A stretch of DNA of 64,000 nt, taken from positions 1 to 64,000 of the forward strand of contig CANMLU010000004.1 in NCBI GenBank assembly GCA_947498815.1, given 5' to 3'. Shown in pieces: positions 28,656 to 40,794 of this stretch (the first letter of the stretch is position 1; each line of letters begins with the position of its first letter). Below the pieces are notes generated by a model, which saw only the letters and a program-made list of their open reading frames with translations, was not told the origin of the DNA and ran no database searches. The stretch is from an uncultured Aquimarina sp. (GTDB taxonomy: Bacteria > Bacteroidota > Bacteroidia > Flavobacteriales > Flavobacteriaceae). The position numbers and the translations under genes are program-made.

Positions 28656-29691
28656 TTAGATATATTCTTAGGGTATCTTCTTTGATTTTGCTCTCAGAAA
28701 TTAATTTACCGTTAAGTAGTGGTGCCTTTATTCCGGTGTCAAATGTAGTGTTTCCTTCAAAAACTCTGGCTTCATCCCAAAGGTTGGACAAAATAAAGGA
28801 TTGAATGGTTCGGGATCCTCCCTCAATAATTACAGATTGAATATTGTGTTTATACAGAATAGCACATATTTCTTCTGTGTTATTGTTCTCTGTATTGATG
28901 ACTTCATAAATAGTACAATCGCTATCTTCTTTTCTAAATTCTTCTGTCGTGATGATGATAGTTTGAGCTGTTTTATCTAGGATAGCAGAGTCCTCAGGGA
29001 TCCTCCCTGATTTATCTATTGCAATTCGTATAGGATGCTGTCCCGACCAATCTCTGATGGTAAGTTTTGGGTTGTCTTTTAACACAGTAGTATTACCTAC
29101 CAAAATTGCTTGCTCTTCTGCTCTCCATTGATGAGTCATTTGTCTAGAGTGTGTGTTTGAGATCCAAACAGGAGCTCTGTTTTTCCGGATGTCAGGAGCA
29201 ATATAATCATCTATGGTTTTGGCCCATTTTAAAATAATATAGGGCCGTTTTTTATTGTGAAAAGTAAAAAACCTTTTATTAAGTTCCTGGCATTCTTTCT
29301 CTAAAACACCAACTGTAACATCGCAACCAGCATTCATTAATTTTTGTATGCCAGCTCCAGATACTTTGGCAAAAGTGTCTATTGTTCCGATGATGACTCT
29401 TTTAATTCCTTTTTCAATGATCAGGTCACTACACGGAGGTGTTTTGCCATAATGACTACAGGGTTCCAGGCTTACATAAATAGTTGCATCTTTAAGCAGT
29501 GCATGGTCTTTAACGGATCTAATCGCATTCACTTCTGCATGAGGCTGCCCAGCTTTATAGTGCCAGCCTTCGCCTATTATTTTATCTTTATAAACAATGA
29601 TACTTCCTACCAATGGATTTGGATAGGTAGTGCCAAGTCCGTTTTTAGCTAGCTGAATGCATCGTTGTATATATTTTTCGTGTGTGTTCAA
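28648..29691 (-). CDS. ribD: Bifunctional riboflavin deaminase/reductase
   Basis: RibD performs two riboflavin steps: deamination of the pyrimidine ring, then reduction of the ribosyl side chain with NADPH. The 347-aa protein has the deaminase zinc site HAEVNAI near residue 51 and PCSHYGKTPPC near 76, and a C-terminal reductase domain (YIILKWAKTIDDYI, SVIIEGGSRTIQSF). One base separates it from the upstream lipoprotein gene; the downstream HAD gene overlaps. No FMN riboswitch was seen in front of the operon. Confidence 0.95.
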   Translation of the reverse strand: MNTHEKYIQRCIQLAKNGLGTTYPNPLVGSIIVYKDKIIGEGWHYKAGQPHAEVNAIRSVKDHALLKDATIYVSLEPCSHYGKTPPCSDLIIEKGIKRVIIGTIDTFAKVSGAGIQKLMNAGCDVTVGVLEKECQELNKRFFTFHNKKRPYIILKWAKTIDDYIAPDIRKNRAPVWISNTHSRQMTHQWRAEEQAILVGNTTVLKDNPKLTIRDWSGQHPIRIAIDKSGRIPEDSAILDKTAQTIIITTEEFRKEDSDCTIYEVINTENNNTEEICAILYKHNIQSVIIEGGSRTIQSFILSNLWDEARVFEGNTTFDTGIKAPLLNGKLISESKIKEDTLRIYLND

Positions 29692-29692
29692 C

Positions 29693-30154
29693 CTATTTTA
29701 AACTAATTTTTTCCTCTTTATTAATTTTGTATGGATATGAAAAATCTCCCAAATGATATCTAATACTTCCTTTATATTGGATATTTATTGAATCTGTTTG
29801 GATAACCTTTAAAACACTTCCGAGAAGGCTATTTTTATTGTCCTTATATATTTTTGCAAGAGAAAAAGTACCTTGTAATGGGATAGCAAATTCACTTTCG
29901 GCAGGAACATCAAATTCTTCAGATGAAATGGTTCCAACATCGATGTTATCAACAAAAACATGAATATCATCCACAGAAAGTGTTCCCTTGAGGCTATTGG
30001 GATTGTTAAAAACAGCATCCGCCCTAAGGGTTATATTGCGCATGCCTATATTTTTAACTTCAATGTTGTCAACATATTTAAACTCTGGTTTCTTCGAAAT
30101 AGTACAGCCTGTTATTACTGTAAATATTGTTGATAATAATAGAAATTTCTTCAT
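29693..30154 (-). CDS. LEA14-like lipoprotein
   Basis: A 153-aa lipoprotein (lipobox VITGC, Cys at 17) with a single LEA type 2 / WHy-like beta-sandwich domain: FKYVDNIEVKNIGMRNITLRAD, then NPNSLKGTLSVDDIHVFVDN, and a PAESEFAIPLQGTFSL strand pair. It is periplasmic or outer-membrane anchored. Such proteins bind other proteins or hydrophobic surfaces under stress, but the role in Bacteroidota is unknown. It leads the ribD operon, one base ahead of ribD. Confidence 0.8.
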   Translation of the reverse strand: MKKFLLLSTIFTVITGCTISKKPEFKYVDNIEVKNIGMRNITLRADAVFNNPNSLKGTLSVDDIHVFVDNIDVGTISSEEFDVPAESEFAIPLQGTFSLAKIYKDNKNSLLGSVLKVIQTDSINIQYKGSIRYHLGDFSYPYKINKEEKISLK

Positions 30155-30283
30155 TGATTCATGCCTAGATTTAATGTATATTTCAAGTAGAATTTAGAAA
30201 CTTAGTTTTTATTCAAATGTATGTCAGAATAATATTCTGGTATGCATTTTTAGAATAGCACAAAAATAGTATTTATAAATAGA

Positions 30284-30769
30284 ATGAGTGCAATAAAAAT
30301 CAGGTCAATAGCTTCAAAAGATAACAAAGCAATTGCAGAAATTATACGAAGTGTTTTAATAGAGATGGGTGTGCCTAAGGTCGGTTCTGCATATGAGGAC
30401 AAAGCATTGGGTATGATGTGTGAAACCTATGATCATCCCAAAAGTTCGTATTATGTTTTAGAAGAAAAAGGAGTCGTAATTGGTGGCGGAGGTATCGCTC
30501 CACTAGAAAATGGAGCTCCAGATACGTGCGAGCTACAAAAAATGTACTTTTTACCTACTGCAAGAGGTAGAGGAATGGGATTTGAAATGATTAATAAATG
30601 CCTCGATTTTGCTAAAGAGCATGGGTATACGAAATGCTATTTGGAAACTATGCCATATATGAAAGCAGCAAGGAAGTTGTATAAAAAAATGGGTTTTGTA
30701 GACCTGGAAGAGCCGGTTGGTGATACTGGTCATTATGCATGCGAAGCGTGGATGATTAAGGATTTATAA
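30284..30769 (+). CDS. GNAT-family N-acetyltransferase
   Basis: A 161-aa single-domain acetyltransferase. The acetyl-CoA loop is FLPTARGRGMGFEM near residue 90 and the C-terminal YMKAARKLYKKMGF near residue 126 closes the fold. It is unlike the RimL-type enzyme at 20648 and more like ElaA/YafP-style small GNATs. The gene starts the plus-strand run leading into prmC (11 bases later). The substrate is unknown. Confidence 0.85.
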   Translation: MSAIKIRSIASKDNKAIAEIIRSVLIEMGVPKVGSAYEDKALGMMCETYDHPKSSYYVLEEKGVVIGGGGIAPLENGAPDTCELQKMYFLPTARGRGMGFEMINKCLDFAKEHGYTKCYLETMPYMKAARKLYKKMGFVDLEEPVGDTGHYACEAWMIKDL

Positions 30770-30780
30770 AACAATGTATT

Positions 30781-31632
30781 GTGACCATAAAAGATCTTAG
30801 GACAAGTTTTACAAGCACTTTGATGAAAATATATGAACCTGAAGAGGTGTTGTCTTTTTTTTATATGCTTTCAGAAAAGATTCTGGGGCTTCGGCGGGTA
30901 GATGTAGCCATTAATTTACATAAAGAGCTTTCGGTTGAAGAGGTTTCTAGTTTCGCTGAAGCAGAAAGGCGACTTAAAATGCAGGAACCTTTGCAATATA
31001 TAATTGGAGATACTGCGTTTTATGGCCTGCACTTTTTGGTGAATGCCAATGTGCTTATCCCAAGACCGGAAACAGAGGAATTAGTCGATTGGATTGTTAG
31101 AGATCATCAAAATTTAAACACTAAATTAAAGATATTGGATATAGGTACCGGAAGTGGTTGTATTGCAATTTCTTTGGCAAAAAACATTCCAGGTATAGAG
31201 GTGCATGCCATGGATATTTCGGATAAAGCTATCAAAGTTGCCAAAGAAAACGCAGAAAGAAATGGAGTGGTCATAAAATTTATTCATGCAGATGTTTTGA
31301 AAGCTCAAGATTTGCAAGAGGATTATGATGTTATTATTTCTAACCCACCATACGTACGCGAATTGGAAAAACAAGAAATGAGGCAAAATGTCTTAGATAA
31401 TGAACCAGCTCAAGCTTTGTTTGTTTCTGATCAGGCCCCGTTGATTTTTTATAAAAAGATCACTGAGCTGGCAAAAAAAAGATTAACAAACAACGGAGTT
31501 TTATATTTTGAAATTAATCAATATCTGGGCAACGAAACCAAACGTATGATTGAATCTTTTGGTTTTGAATCGGTTATTTTACGTAAGGATTTATATGGAA
31601 ATGATCGGATGATTCGTGCGGTAATAAATTAA
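30781..31632 (+). CDS. prmC: Release factor glutamine methyltransferase
   Basis: PrmC methylates the Gln of the GGQ motif in peptide-chain release factors. The 283-aa protein has an N-terminal helical domain, then the SAM-binding LDIGTGSGCIAISLA near residue 118 and the catalytic NPPYV near residue 188. The start is a GTG at 30781, 11 bases after the acetyltransferase stop; no suitable ATG gives the complete N-terminal domain. The LOG gene follows 11 bases later. Confidence 0.94.
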   Translation: MTIKDLRTSFTSTLMKIYEPEEVLSFFYMLSEKILGLRRVDVAINLHKELSVEEVSSFAEAERRLKMQEPLQYIIGDTAFYGLHFLVNANVLIPRPETEELVDWIVRDHQNLNTKLKILDIGTGSGCIAISLAKNIPGIEVHAMDISDKAIKVAKENAERNGVVIKFIHADVLKAQDLQEDYDVIISNPPYVRELEKQEMRQNVLDNEPAQALFVSDQAPLIFYKKITELAKKRLTNNGVLYFEINQYLGNETKRMIESFGFESVILRKDLYGNDRMIRAVIN

Positions 31633-31643
31633 AAAACGATGAT

Positions 31644-32234
31644 ATGAATAAACTAGAAGCTATTTGTGTATTTTGCGGAAGTAGTGAAGGAAATGATACT
31701 CGCGTAATCTCCGAGGCATTTTTACTGGGAGAAAAACTTTCGCAACAAAACATTACTTTGGTCTATGGTGCTGCAAAGATTGGGATTATGGGGCAGGTTG
31801 CTTTGGGAGCATTAAAACATAAAGGAAAAGTAATTGGTGTGATCCCCGAGTTTCTTAAACTAAAAGAAGTGGTTCATCAAGGATTAAGTGAGTTGGTAAC
31901 TACCAACAATATGCATGAAAGGAAAATGAAAATGCATGAGCTTAGTGATGGTTTTATAACCTTGCCAGGTGGATTTGGTACCTTGGAAGAACTTTTTGAA
32001 ATCATAACATGGTCACAACTTGGATTGCATCAAAAACCAATAGGGTTGTTAAATATCGGTGGTTTCTATAATGATTTACTTGGATTATTGGAAAATATGG
32101 TTCGTAGGGGGTTTTTAAAAATGGAAAATTACGAACTACTATTGGTGGATGATGATATCGACCAATTATTGGAAAAAATGAGAGCCTTTAAACCGGTTCA
32201 AGTACCAAAATGGTTAAAATTGGATAGGACTTGA
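31644..32234 (+). CDS. LOG-family nucleoside monophosphate phosphoribohydrolase
   Basis: A 196-aa Rossmann-like protein of the LOG (TIGR00730) family that splits the N-glycosidic bond of (cytokinin) nucleoside 5'-monophosphates. Signatures: VFCGSSEGND at the start, the GAAKIGIMG loop near residue 39, and the family mark LPGGFGTLEE near residue 110. Close plant-like cytokinin activation is not implied; bacterial members often act on AMP-like nucleotides. It is in line with prmC and ahead of ligA. Confidence 0.9.
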   Translation: MNKLEAICVFCGSSEGNDTRVISEAFLLGEKLSQQNITLVYGAAKIGIMGQVALGALKHKGKVIGVIPEFLKLKEVVHQGLSELVTTNNMHERKMKMHELSDGFITLPGGFGTLEELFEIITWSQLGLHQKPIGLLNIGGFYNDLLGLLENMVRRGFLKMENYELLLVDDDIDQLLEKMRAFKPVQVPKWLKLDRT

Positions 32235-32274
32235 TTATTTTTTACTTCAAGCTAAAGCATAAGGTTTGTTTTAA

Positions 32275-34991
<2,717 letters not shown>

Positions 34992-35127
34992 ACCTAGATA
35001 TATTGTTGAATTTTAGGTTGTTTTTAAAATTTAGTATATTGTAAAAGGGAATACACACACAAATATCCAAAAATCTGGGGTGCTCATAATTTAATATAAG
35101 AATAATTTTGAGTGCAAATAAAATTTA

Positions 35128-35823
35128 ATGGATGGAAGAAAACTACTAAAGCTTTTAATTTCCTTTTTGATTATATTACAAGTAGTGGGATTTGTGTTTA
35201 GGGTTTATGTACTAGATGTTTATTCTAAAATTGTTCTGGGGATGCTTATTACCTTGCTTTACTTTGTGAGCACACGAAGAATAATTTTTTCTCAAGTACT
35301 TGTTCTCTTTGTTCTTTTGTTAGGAGAATTGATGGTGTTTTTTAACATAGAGAATGAAATGAAGCTGCAGATGATAATGCATGTGATTGCATATATTATG
35401 CTTTTTTATTTTCTGTATTATAATCATAAATCATTTGTCTATAATAGAAGAGATGTGTTCACCTTGGTGTTAGGAAGTTCATTGTATACGGTTATATTTT
35501 TTATGGCTTATTTTATATTAAGGAAGCCAATGGGGGATCTATACTTGCTAGGTTTTTTACACCTGTTATTACTTTATGTTTTATTAATAGTCGCAGCAAT
35601 GCATTATATCAACATTAGATCAGAAAAATCACTATGGTTCTTTTTGTCGATGTTAAATTTCTCTTTTAGTGATTTTATGTTATTGATTGATACGTTTTAT
35701 TTACAATCTAATGAATTAAAGGTGCTAATGATGATTTGTGAGCCGCTTGCTTTAATTTTTTTGGTGAATTATATGATTACTAAATCTTTAACGCTTAAGT
35801 CGGAAGAATTCGAAGGTTTTTGA
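35128..35823 (+). CDS. YhhN-like membrane protein, paralogue 2
   Basis: A 231-aa eight-helix membrane protein clearly homologous to the preceding gene: both share (F)YxxYxNHK, a MHYINIRSEKSLWF versus FYYINIRSTKSLWF segment, and an SDxxxxxxxFY element. The first acidic motif is changed from GD to GE (LLGELMVFF). It begins with ATG after a 136-base gap, suggesting its own promoter. The function is unknown; loss of the GD aspartate argues against identical chemistry. Confidence 0.6.
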   Translation: MDGRKLLKLLISFLIILQVVGFVFRVYVLDVYSKIVLGMLITLLYFVSTRRIIFSQVLVLFVLLLGELMVFFNIENEMKLQMIMHVIAYIMLFYFLYYNHKSFVYNRRDVFTLVLGSSLYTVIFFMAYFILRKPMGDLYLLGFLHLLLLYVLLIVAAMHYINIRSEKSLWFFLSMLNFSFSDFMLLIDTFYLQSNELKVLMMICEPLALIFLVNYMITKSLTLKSEEFEGF

Positions 35824-35841
35824 GTTATAATAATAATCAGA

Positions 35842-36543
35842 TTGAAAACAGAAAAGATTGCATATAGTTTATTTTATGTTTTTAGTGCACTAACATTGTT
35901 AATGACTGTTTTTGCGCGGGAAATGGTGATTTTTTTCAAACCATTTGTGGTTTTGTCTCTATGTTTTGTATATATAGTAAAGGCCAAAAATATCAATTAC
36001 TTAGTGTTGTTTACTATGATAATGGTCATGATATCTGAGATTTTTACTATGAAAGACTTCTCAAAATATTTTGGGATTTTAGTCCTTTTTTTATCCGTAC
36101 ATTATGTTGTAAACATGGTTATTATATGGAGGAGTTTACAAAAAGTTAAAATAAGTCTAAAGAAAATCTTCACTACACAATTAATAATAACAATGATATT
36201 AATTATTTATGTAGTGCTTTCTGTTGCAGAACTAATTATGCCGATACCTTCGGTTAGCGAGAATAAGGTGTTTCTTAATGTCTTGATTATATGTTTTGTT
36301 TCGTTTATTGGTTGTTGCTATTATATATATTTAAATAGTAGAACCGTTATAAGTTATTCTTTGATGGTTACGGCTTCCTGTTTTCTGATTTCAAATATAC
36401 TTACAGCTCTTGATAAGTTATACGTTTCCATAGAGATTTTTACTATTATGAGTAATATTTTGCAAATATCTGGCGAGTTTTTCCTTATAAAATTTTTCAT
36501 TGAACAAGATAAACTTGAGCCAAATGGTAATGACTATTTTTAA
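35842..36543 (+). CDS. YhhN-like membrane protein, paralogue 3, TTG start
   Basis: A 233-aa membrane protein of the same size and helix layout. The acidic positions read SE (MISEIFTM) and SN (LISNILTALDKLY), so one aspartate is lost and the other is Glu. It resembles paralogue 4 more than 1 or 2 (LNVLIICFVS... YIYL; EFFLIKFFIEQ). The only in-frame start near the beginning is TTG at 35842, 18 bases after the previous stop; an ATG would lie inside the first helix. The function is unknown. Confidence 0.55.
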   Translation: MKTEKIAYSLFYVFSALTLLMTVFAREMVIFFKPFVVLSLCFVYIVKAKNINYLVLFTMIMVMISEIFTMKDFSKYFGILVLFLSVHYVVNMVIIWRSLQKVKISLKKIFTTQLIITMILIIYVVLSVAELIMPIPSVSENKVFLNVLIICFVSFIGCCYYIYLNSRTVISYSLMVTASCFLISNILTALDKLYVSIEIFTIMSNILQISGEFFLIKFFIEQDKLEPNGNDYF

Positions 36544-36608
36544 AAAGAGAATGTTCTTTTTCAAGGAATTAAATTTCATTAATTTTAGGTCATAACTTTT
36601 GATACTTC

Positions 36609-37313
36609 TTGAAAAAAATAAGTGCTACATATCTGTTTTTCTATAGTTCGTTTTTGATCGTGTTATATGTAGCTGTTTTTCAAGAGAAGTGGCTTTTGGT
36701 TTATGTTAAACCAATAGTCCCAGTTTCTTTAATAGTTTTATATCTTTCATTGGTTAAAAAGATCAATATTCTTTTTCCTATCAGTATGATTACGATCTTA
36801 ATAACCGATATTTTTATTTATATAGATTTTATAAAATATTATACTATCATCGCAGTTCTAATTTCGATTTTTTATATAAACTGCGTTCTCTTGTTAAGGA
36901 GATTTATTTCGAAAGAGGATGTTAAGTTAGATAGGGTGATTTCGCCTCCTGTACTTATAAGTGTTACGTTGATAGGGTATCTTATATATTCTATCACAGA
37001 ATTGGCTTTGCCCAAAGTTGGTGACTCGGTAGGGGCAATTGTACTTATTGTAATAAGTTTGCTTCTGTTTTCTGGTGTGTGTTTTTTTATATATGTAGCG
37101 GATAGGTTTGAAAAATCGATATTTCTTTTTATTGCTACCTGCTGTACTTTATTTGTTGACGCACTTTTGGCAATAAATGAGTTGTATTATTATTCAAGAG
37201 TGTTTACCGTGGTTATTAATATTGCCGAGATTGTAGGGGTTTATTTTTTCACCAGCTTTTTTATTGAAACAAAACTTTTAGACACAAAATCCACCAAGGA
37301 GAAATATTTTTAA
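36609..37313 (+). CDS. YhhN-like membrane protein, paralogue 4, TTG start
   Basis: A 234-aa membrane protein, last of the array. Motifs YVKPIVPVSL, LITDIFIYIDF and FVDALLAINELYYYS match the family positions and both acidic residues (D, D) are present. The C-terminus FFTSFFIETKLLD parallels FFLIKFFIEQDKLE of paralogue 3. Start appears to be TTG at 36609; a start inside the first helix would truncate the protein. The gene ends the run before the DUF6913-like gene. Confidence 0.55.
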   Translation: MKKISATYLFFYSSFLIVLYVAVFQEKWLLVYVKPIVPVSLIVLYLSLVKKINILFPISMITILITDIFIYIDFIKYYTIIAVLISIFYINCVLLLRRFISKEDVKLDRVISPPVLISVTLIGYLIYSITELALPKVGDSVGAIVLIVISLLLFSGVCFFIYVADRFEKSIFLFIATCCTLFVDALLAINELYYYSRVFTVVINIAEIVGVYFFTSFFIETKLLDTKSTKEKYF

Positions 37314-37431
37314 AAAAAATACGTATTTATAAGTTAAGTGATTTTCAGGGGTTTTCATTTTTCTTGAAGATCACAACGTGATTTTAATTTGTAAAATAGC
37401 TACATTTGTGGCTGATTAATCTTTTTTGTAA

Positions 37432-37956
37432 ATGATTTTAAAGGGTCTTAAAAGGAATGCTATAAAAAAAAGTATAGAAGCTCATTTGGTAAAACGAGGA
37501 TCTTCTTCTCAAGGCATTTCTGGCCTTAAAACTCTTGCGGTTCTTATCGATGCATCTCAATCTGTTAATATGTCAACGCTTATCAAACTGGCAAATGAAT
37601 TAGGAGTCAAATCTGAAAAACTTGTGGTGATGGGATTTAAAGAGGAAAAGGATATAGATGATAATGAAAAGGATGTTGTGTACTATAGTGACAAGAGTTT
37701 TGGAGTAAAGGGAGCTATAAAAAATGGCTCGTTACAAGACTTTATAGAAAAAGATTATGATGTTTTGATTAGCTTTTATGCAGAGGATAAAATGGAGCTC
37801 AATTATATTGCTGCCGCTTCCAGAGCAAAATTAAAAGTTGGTTTTGCCGAGGTTGATAACAGAATCAACGATTTGATCATTGGTTCTGCAACAAATAATG
37901 CTAATCTTTTTATTACTGAACTAAAGAAATATTTAAAAATTTTACAGATTATATAA
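37432..37956 (+). CDS. DUF6913-like protein
   Basis: A 174-aa soluble protein, no signal or membrane span. N-terminal basic helix (MILKGLKRNAIKKSIEAHL), then a Rossmann-like alternation (LKTLAVLIDASQSVNM, EKLVVMGFKEEKD, YDVLISFYAEDKMELNYIAAASRAKLKVGFAE). It matches the conserved Flavobacteriia family I know as DUF6913, usually found just before dapA as here (2-base gap). The function is unknown. A TACATTTG element at 37401-37408 may be its promoter -7 region. Confidence 0.7.
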   Translation: MILKGLKRNAIKKSIEAHLVKRGSSSQGISGLKTLAVLIDASQSVNMSTLIKLANELGVKSEKLVVMGFKEEKDIDDNEKDVVYYSDKSFGVKGAIKNGSLQDFIEKDYDVLISFYAEDKMELNYIAAASRAKLKVGFAEVDNRINDLIIGSATNNANLFITELKKYLKILQII

Positions 37957-37957
37957 T

Positions 37958-38833
37958 ATGAGTAGTTTTCTCAGAGGAACTGGAGTAGCTTTGGCTACCC
38001 CGTTTACCAAAGATGGTTCTATAGACTATCAAGGTGTTACATCATTGGTTAACTTTTGCATTGAAGGTAATATTGAATATCTCGTTGTATTAGGTACTAC
38101 GGCAGAATCTGTTACGCTTTCAAAAGAAGAGAAGAAAAAACTAGTAGCTCATATTGTCAAGATAAATGACAAGAGACTGCCTCTCGTTATTGGAATAGGA
38201 GGAAACAATACAGCAGATATTCTTAAAGAGTTTAAAGAAACTGATTTGTCAAGTTTTGATGCTGTGCTTTCTGTAGTTCCAATGTATAATAAGCCAACAC
38301 AAGAGGGGATTTATCAACATTATAGAATAATAAACGATCACACACCATTACCCGTTTTGTTATACAATGTTCCATCTCGAACAGGCACTAATATGACAGC
38401 AGAGACTACGATAAGGCTTGCGCAATTAGAAAATATTATAGGAATTAAAGAAGCGGTAGGAGATTTTACACAAGTTCTTAAAATCTTAAAAGATAAGCCC
38501 GAGGATTTTCTGGTGATTTCAGGTGACGATGCTTTGGCATTACCTTCAGTGGCAGCAGGAGGAGATGGTGTGATTAGTGTAGTTGGACAAGGGTTTCCTG
38601 TCGAGTTTTCAGAAATGATAAGATTAGGACTGTCTGGGGAGACCAAAAAAGCCTTTGAAATACTATATCAATTGTTGCCCGTTTTGGATTATGCGTTTAA
38701 GGAAGGAAACCCAGCAGGAATCAAAAATATCTTAAAAGTAAAAGGAATTTGCGATGATAAAGTTCGCTTACCATTAGTTTCTGTAACACAACATTTGGCA
38801 AAAGATATAAAACAATTTATTGAGAATTATTAG
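37958..38833 (+). CDS. dapA: 4-hydroxy-tetrahydrodipicolinate synthase
   Basis: Condenses pyruvate with aspartate semialdehyde at the entry to lysine/diaminopimelate synthesis. The 291-aa TIM-barrel protein has VLGTTAES near residue 45, the Tyr of VLLYNVPSRTG near 133 and the Schiff-base Lys in IIGIKEAVGD near 163. Complete. It works in the same pathway as dapF earlier in the window. A channel gene follows 11 bases later. Confidence 0.96.
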   Translation: MSSFLRGTGVALATPFTKDGSIDYQGVTSLVNFCIEGNIEYLVVLGTTAESVTLSKEEKKKLVAHIVKINDKRLPLVIGIGGNNTADILKEFKETDLSSFDAVLSVVPMYNKPTQEGIYQHYRIINDHTPLPVLLYNVPSRTGTNMTAETTIRLAQLENIIGIKEAVGDFTQVLKILKDKPEDFLVISGDDALALPSVAAGGDGVISVVGQGFPVEFSEMIRLGLSGETKKAFEILYQLLPVLDYAFKEGNPAGIKNILKVKGICDDKVRLPLVSVTQHLAKDIKQFIENY

Positions 38834-38844
38834 CTTTCAAAACA

Positions 38845-39771
38845 ATGGCAAAAAGAATTAAAGATCCAGGAATCGGAAGGTCTTCAAGTCGCCTTGCTAA
38901 ACGTTTTATTAATTCGGATGGGTCTTTTAATATAAAACATCTTAATAGGTCTAGCTCTGTATCCGAAAGTTATAATTATTTAATAAATATTAGTTGGGCC
39001 AGGTTCTTTTTATGGGTGGTTCTCGGGTATATTTTGGTCAACGCTCTGTTTGCTATACTGTATACGATATTGGGAATAGCAAATATTACTGAGCCCACGG
39101 GTAACGTGTTTAAAGACTTTTTAAACGCCTTCTTTTTTTCCGCACAAACAATAACCACCGTTGGTTATGGAGCAATGGCTCCCAAAGGATTGCTTTTTGG
39201 TATTATATCTTCATTTGAAGCCCTGGTAGGACTACTTAGTTTTTCATTCATAACGGGACTGTTATATGGTAGGTTTTCTAAACCTAGGGCAAATATTAGA
39301 TTTAGCAACAGTATTATAATAAAAAAACATAACGAAGTTGATTGCATCATGTTTAGGATAATGAGTAAGAGTGATAATGTTATGATCCGCCCCAAAGTTG
39401 AAGCTACAATAGCATTGTCTCAACAAGATGAAAATAAAAAATTCGTAAACAATTTTTATCGACTTAAATTAGAGCGTGACACGATTACCTATCTTCCGAC
39501 AACATGGACGATTGTACATCCTATAGATGACGCTAGCCCTTTACAACAATTTGATAGGGAAGCTTTACAAGAGCTTAATGGTGAGATAATATTATTGGTA
39601 AGTTATTATGATGAGTCTTTTGCTCAAGAAGTTCATCAAGTTCATTCATATGTTTTAAAAAACCTAAAAACAGATCATAGCTTTATTCCGGCTTTTTATT
39701 ATGATGATGATGGGTATACAGTTCTAGATCATGATAAATTAGATAAAACATCAACGAAAATTAGGAGCTAG
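38845..39771 (+). CDS. Inward-rectifier (Kir-type) potassium channel
   Basis: A 308-aa KirBac-like channel. N-terminal slide-helix region, TM1 at ~47-70, pore loop with selectivity filter TTVGYGAM near residue 105, TM2 at ~120-142 (SFEALVGLLSFSFITGLLYG), then a large cytoplasmic immunoglobulin-like gating domain (IRFSNSIIIKKHNEVDCIMFRIM). It is in line with dapA, but its role in potassium or pH balance is separate. The cytoplasmic domain is complete. Confidence 0.9.
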   Translation: MAKRIKDPGIGRSSSRLAKRFINSDGSFNIKHLNRSSSVSESYNYLINISWARFFLWVVLGYILVNALFAILYTILGIANITEPTGNVFKDFLNAFFFSAQTITTVGYGAMAPKGLLFGIISSFEALVGLLSFSFITGLLYGRFSKPRANIRFSNSIIIKKHNEVDCIMFRIMSKSDNVMIRPKVEATIALSQQDENKKFVNNFYRLKLERDTITYLPTTWTIVHPIDDASPLQQFDREALQELNGEIILLVSYYDESFAQEVHQVHSYVLKNLKTDHSFIPAFYYDDDGYTVLDHDKLDKTSTKIRS

Positions 39772-39885
39772 AAACGATAATTATTTTTATAATACTTAGT
39801 CGAGTAATTCTGCAACAACGGCTTAAAACTATAGTCATTGGAGTAAATAAATTAATAGTAACCAATATGTTTTTTGGTGAAATTT

Positions 39886-39920
39886 ACCTGTCATTTGAAT
39901 TGCAATACATAAGGACAGGT
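39886..39920. repeat. Inverted repeat upstream of the bamD promoter
   Basis: ACCTGTC (39886-39892) and GACAGGT (39914-39920) form a perfect 7-bp inverted repeat with a 21-base spacer, ending 20 bases before the -33 triplet. It may be an operator or a chance match. Confidence 0.25.
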
Positions 39921-39940
39921 GATTAGATCAATTAAAGTTT

Positions 39941-39969
39941 TTGTAATACGGCAGAAATATATACTTTTG
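39941..39969 (+). promoter_or_regulatory. Promoter of the bamD operon
   Basis: TTG (39941-39943), 18-base spacer, TACTTTTG (39962-39969), an exact Bacteroidota consensus. The bamD ATG follows 18 bases after the -7 element. Confidence 0.75.
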
Positions 39970-39987
39970 CCAGATGTTTTTTAACCT

Positions 39988-40779
39988 ATGAAAAGATTAT
40001 TGTATTTACTTGTTTTTGTGTTGTTTTTGGGGTCATGTAGTGAATACCAGAAAGTATTGAAGAGTGAAGATTTATCTCTTAAATATAAAGCTGCAGAAGA
40101 TTTGTATAAAGAAGGGAAGTATAAAAAAGCTTTACGAGTTTTTGAGCAAATTGTACCACAATACAGGGGTAAACCACAGGCTGAAAGGGTAATGTATTAT
40201 TATTCGGATACATATTATCAATTAGAAGATTATTATTTGGCAGGGTACCAATTCGAAAGATTTACGAAATCTTACCCTAAAAGCCAAAAAAGACAAGAGG
40301 CGGCTTTTAAAGGGGCAAAGAGTTATTATCATTTATCTCCTAGGTATACTTTGGATCAAGAAGAGACAACCAAAGCTATTGAAAAGCTTCAAGATTATAT
40401 TAATACATATCCCGAAAGTGAAGATCTGCAAGAAGCCAATACTTTGGTTGCAGAACTCAGAACTAAAAAGGAGAAAAAAGCGTATGAAATAGCAAAACAA
40501 TATCATCATAGAGAAAACTATAAAGTTGCTATTGCTGCATTTGATAATTATTTGGTGGATTATCCAGGATCGGCATTTAGAGAAAAAGTACTATATTACA
40601 AATTAGAGTCAGAGTATCTTTTGGCGATCGGTAGTTATGAAGGTTTGGTTGAAGAACGTCTGGAAGTTGCAAACGGATACTATAATAATTATAAAAAATA
40701 CTATAAGTCAGGAGAATATACAGAAAAAGCTGACGAAATAGCACAGGATATAAAATCAAGATTAGAACAATATAAATAG
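39988..40779 (+). CDS. bamD: Outer-membrane assembly lipoprotein BamD
   Basis: A 263-aa lipoprotein of the BAM complex that folds beta-barrel proteins into the outer membrane. Lipobox LGSC (Cys17), then five TPR-like repeats (AAEDLYKEGKYKKALRVFEQI, YYSDTYYQLEDYYLAGYQFERF, ENYKVAIAAFDNYLVDYPGS). Leads a cluster with rpoZ, coaBC and porD, as is usual in Flavobacteriia. A five-codon frame (39974-39991) ends inside its start codon. Confidence 0.94.
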   Translation: MKRLLYLLVFVLFLGSCSEYQKVLKSEDLSLKYKAAEDLYKEGKYKKALRVFEQIVPQYRGKPQAERVMYYYSDTYYQLEDYYLAGYQFERFTKSYPKSQKRQEAAFKGAKSYYHLSPRYTLDQEETTKAIEKLQDYINTYPESEDLQEANTLVAELRTKKEKKAYEIAKQYHHRENYKVAIAAFDNYLVDYPGSAFREKVLYYKLESEYLLAIGSYEGLVEERLEVANGYYNNYKKYYKSGEYTEKADEIAQDIKSRLEQYK

Positions 40780-40794
40780 AAAATAAAGTAGAAG

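Noticed and set aside
30155-30283. FMN riboswitch in front of the ribD operon
   Set aside because: No conserved RFN-type stems (AGGGGCAGGG-like segments) in the 129 bases; ribD is also second in the operon.
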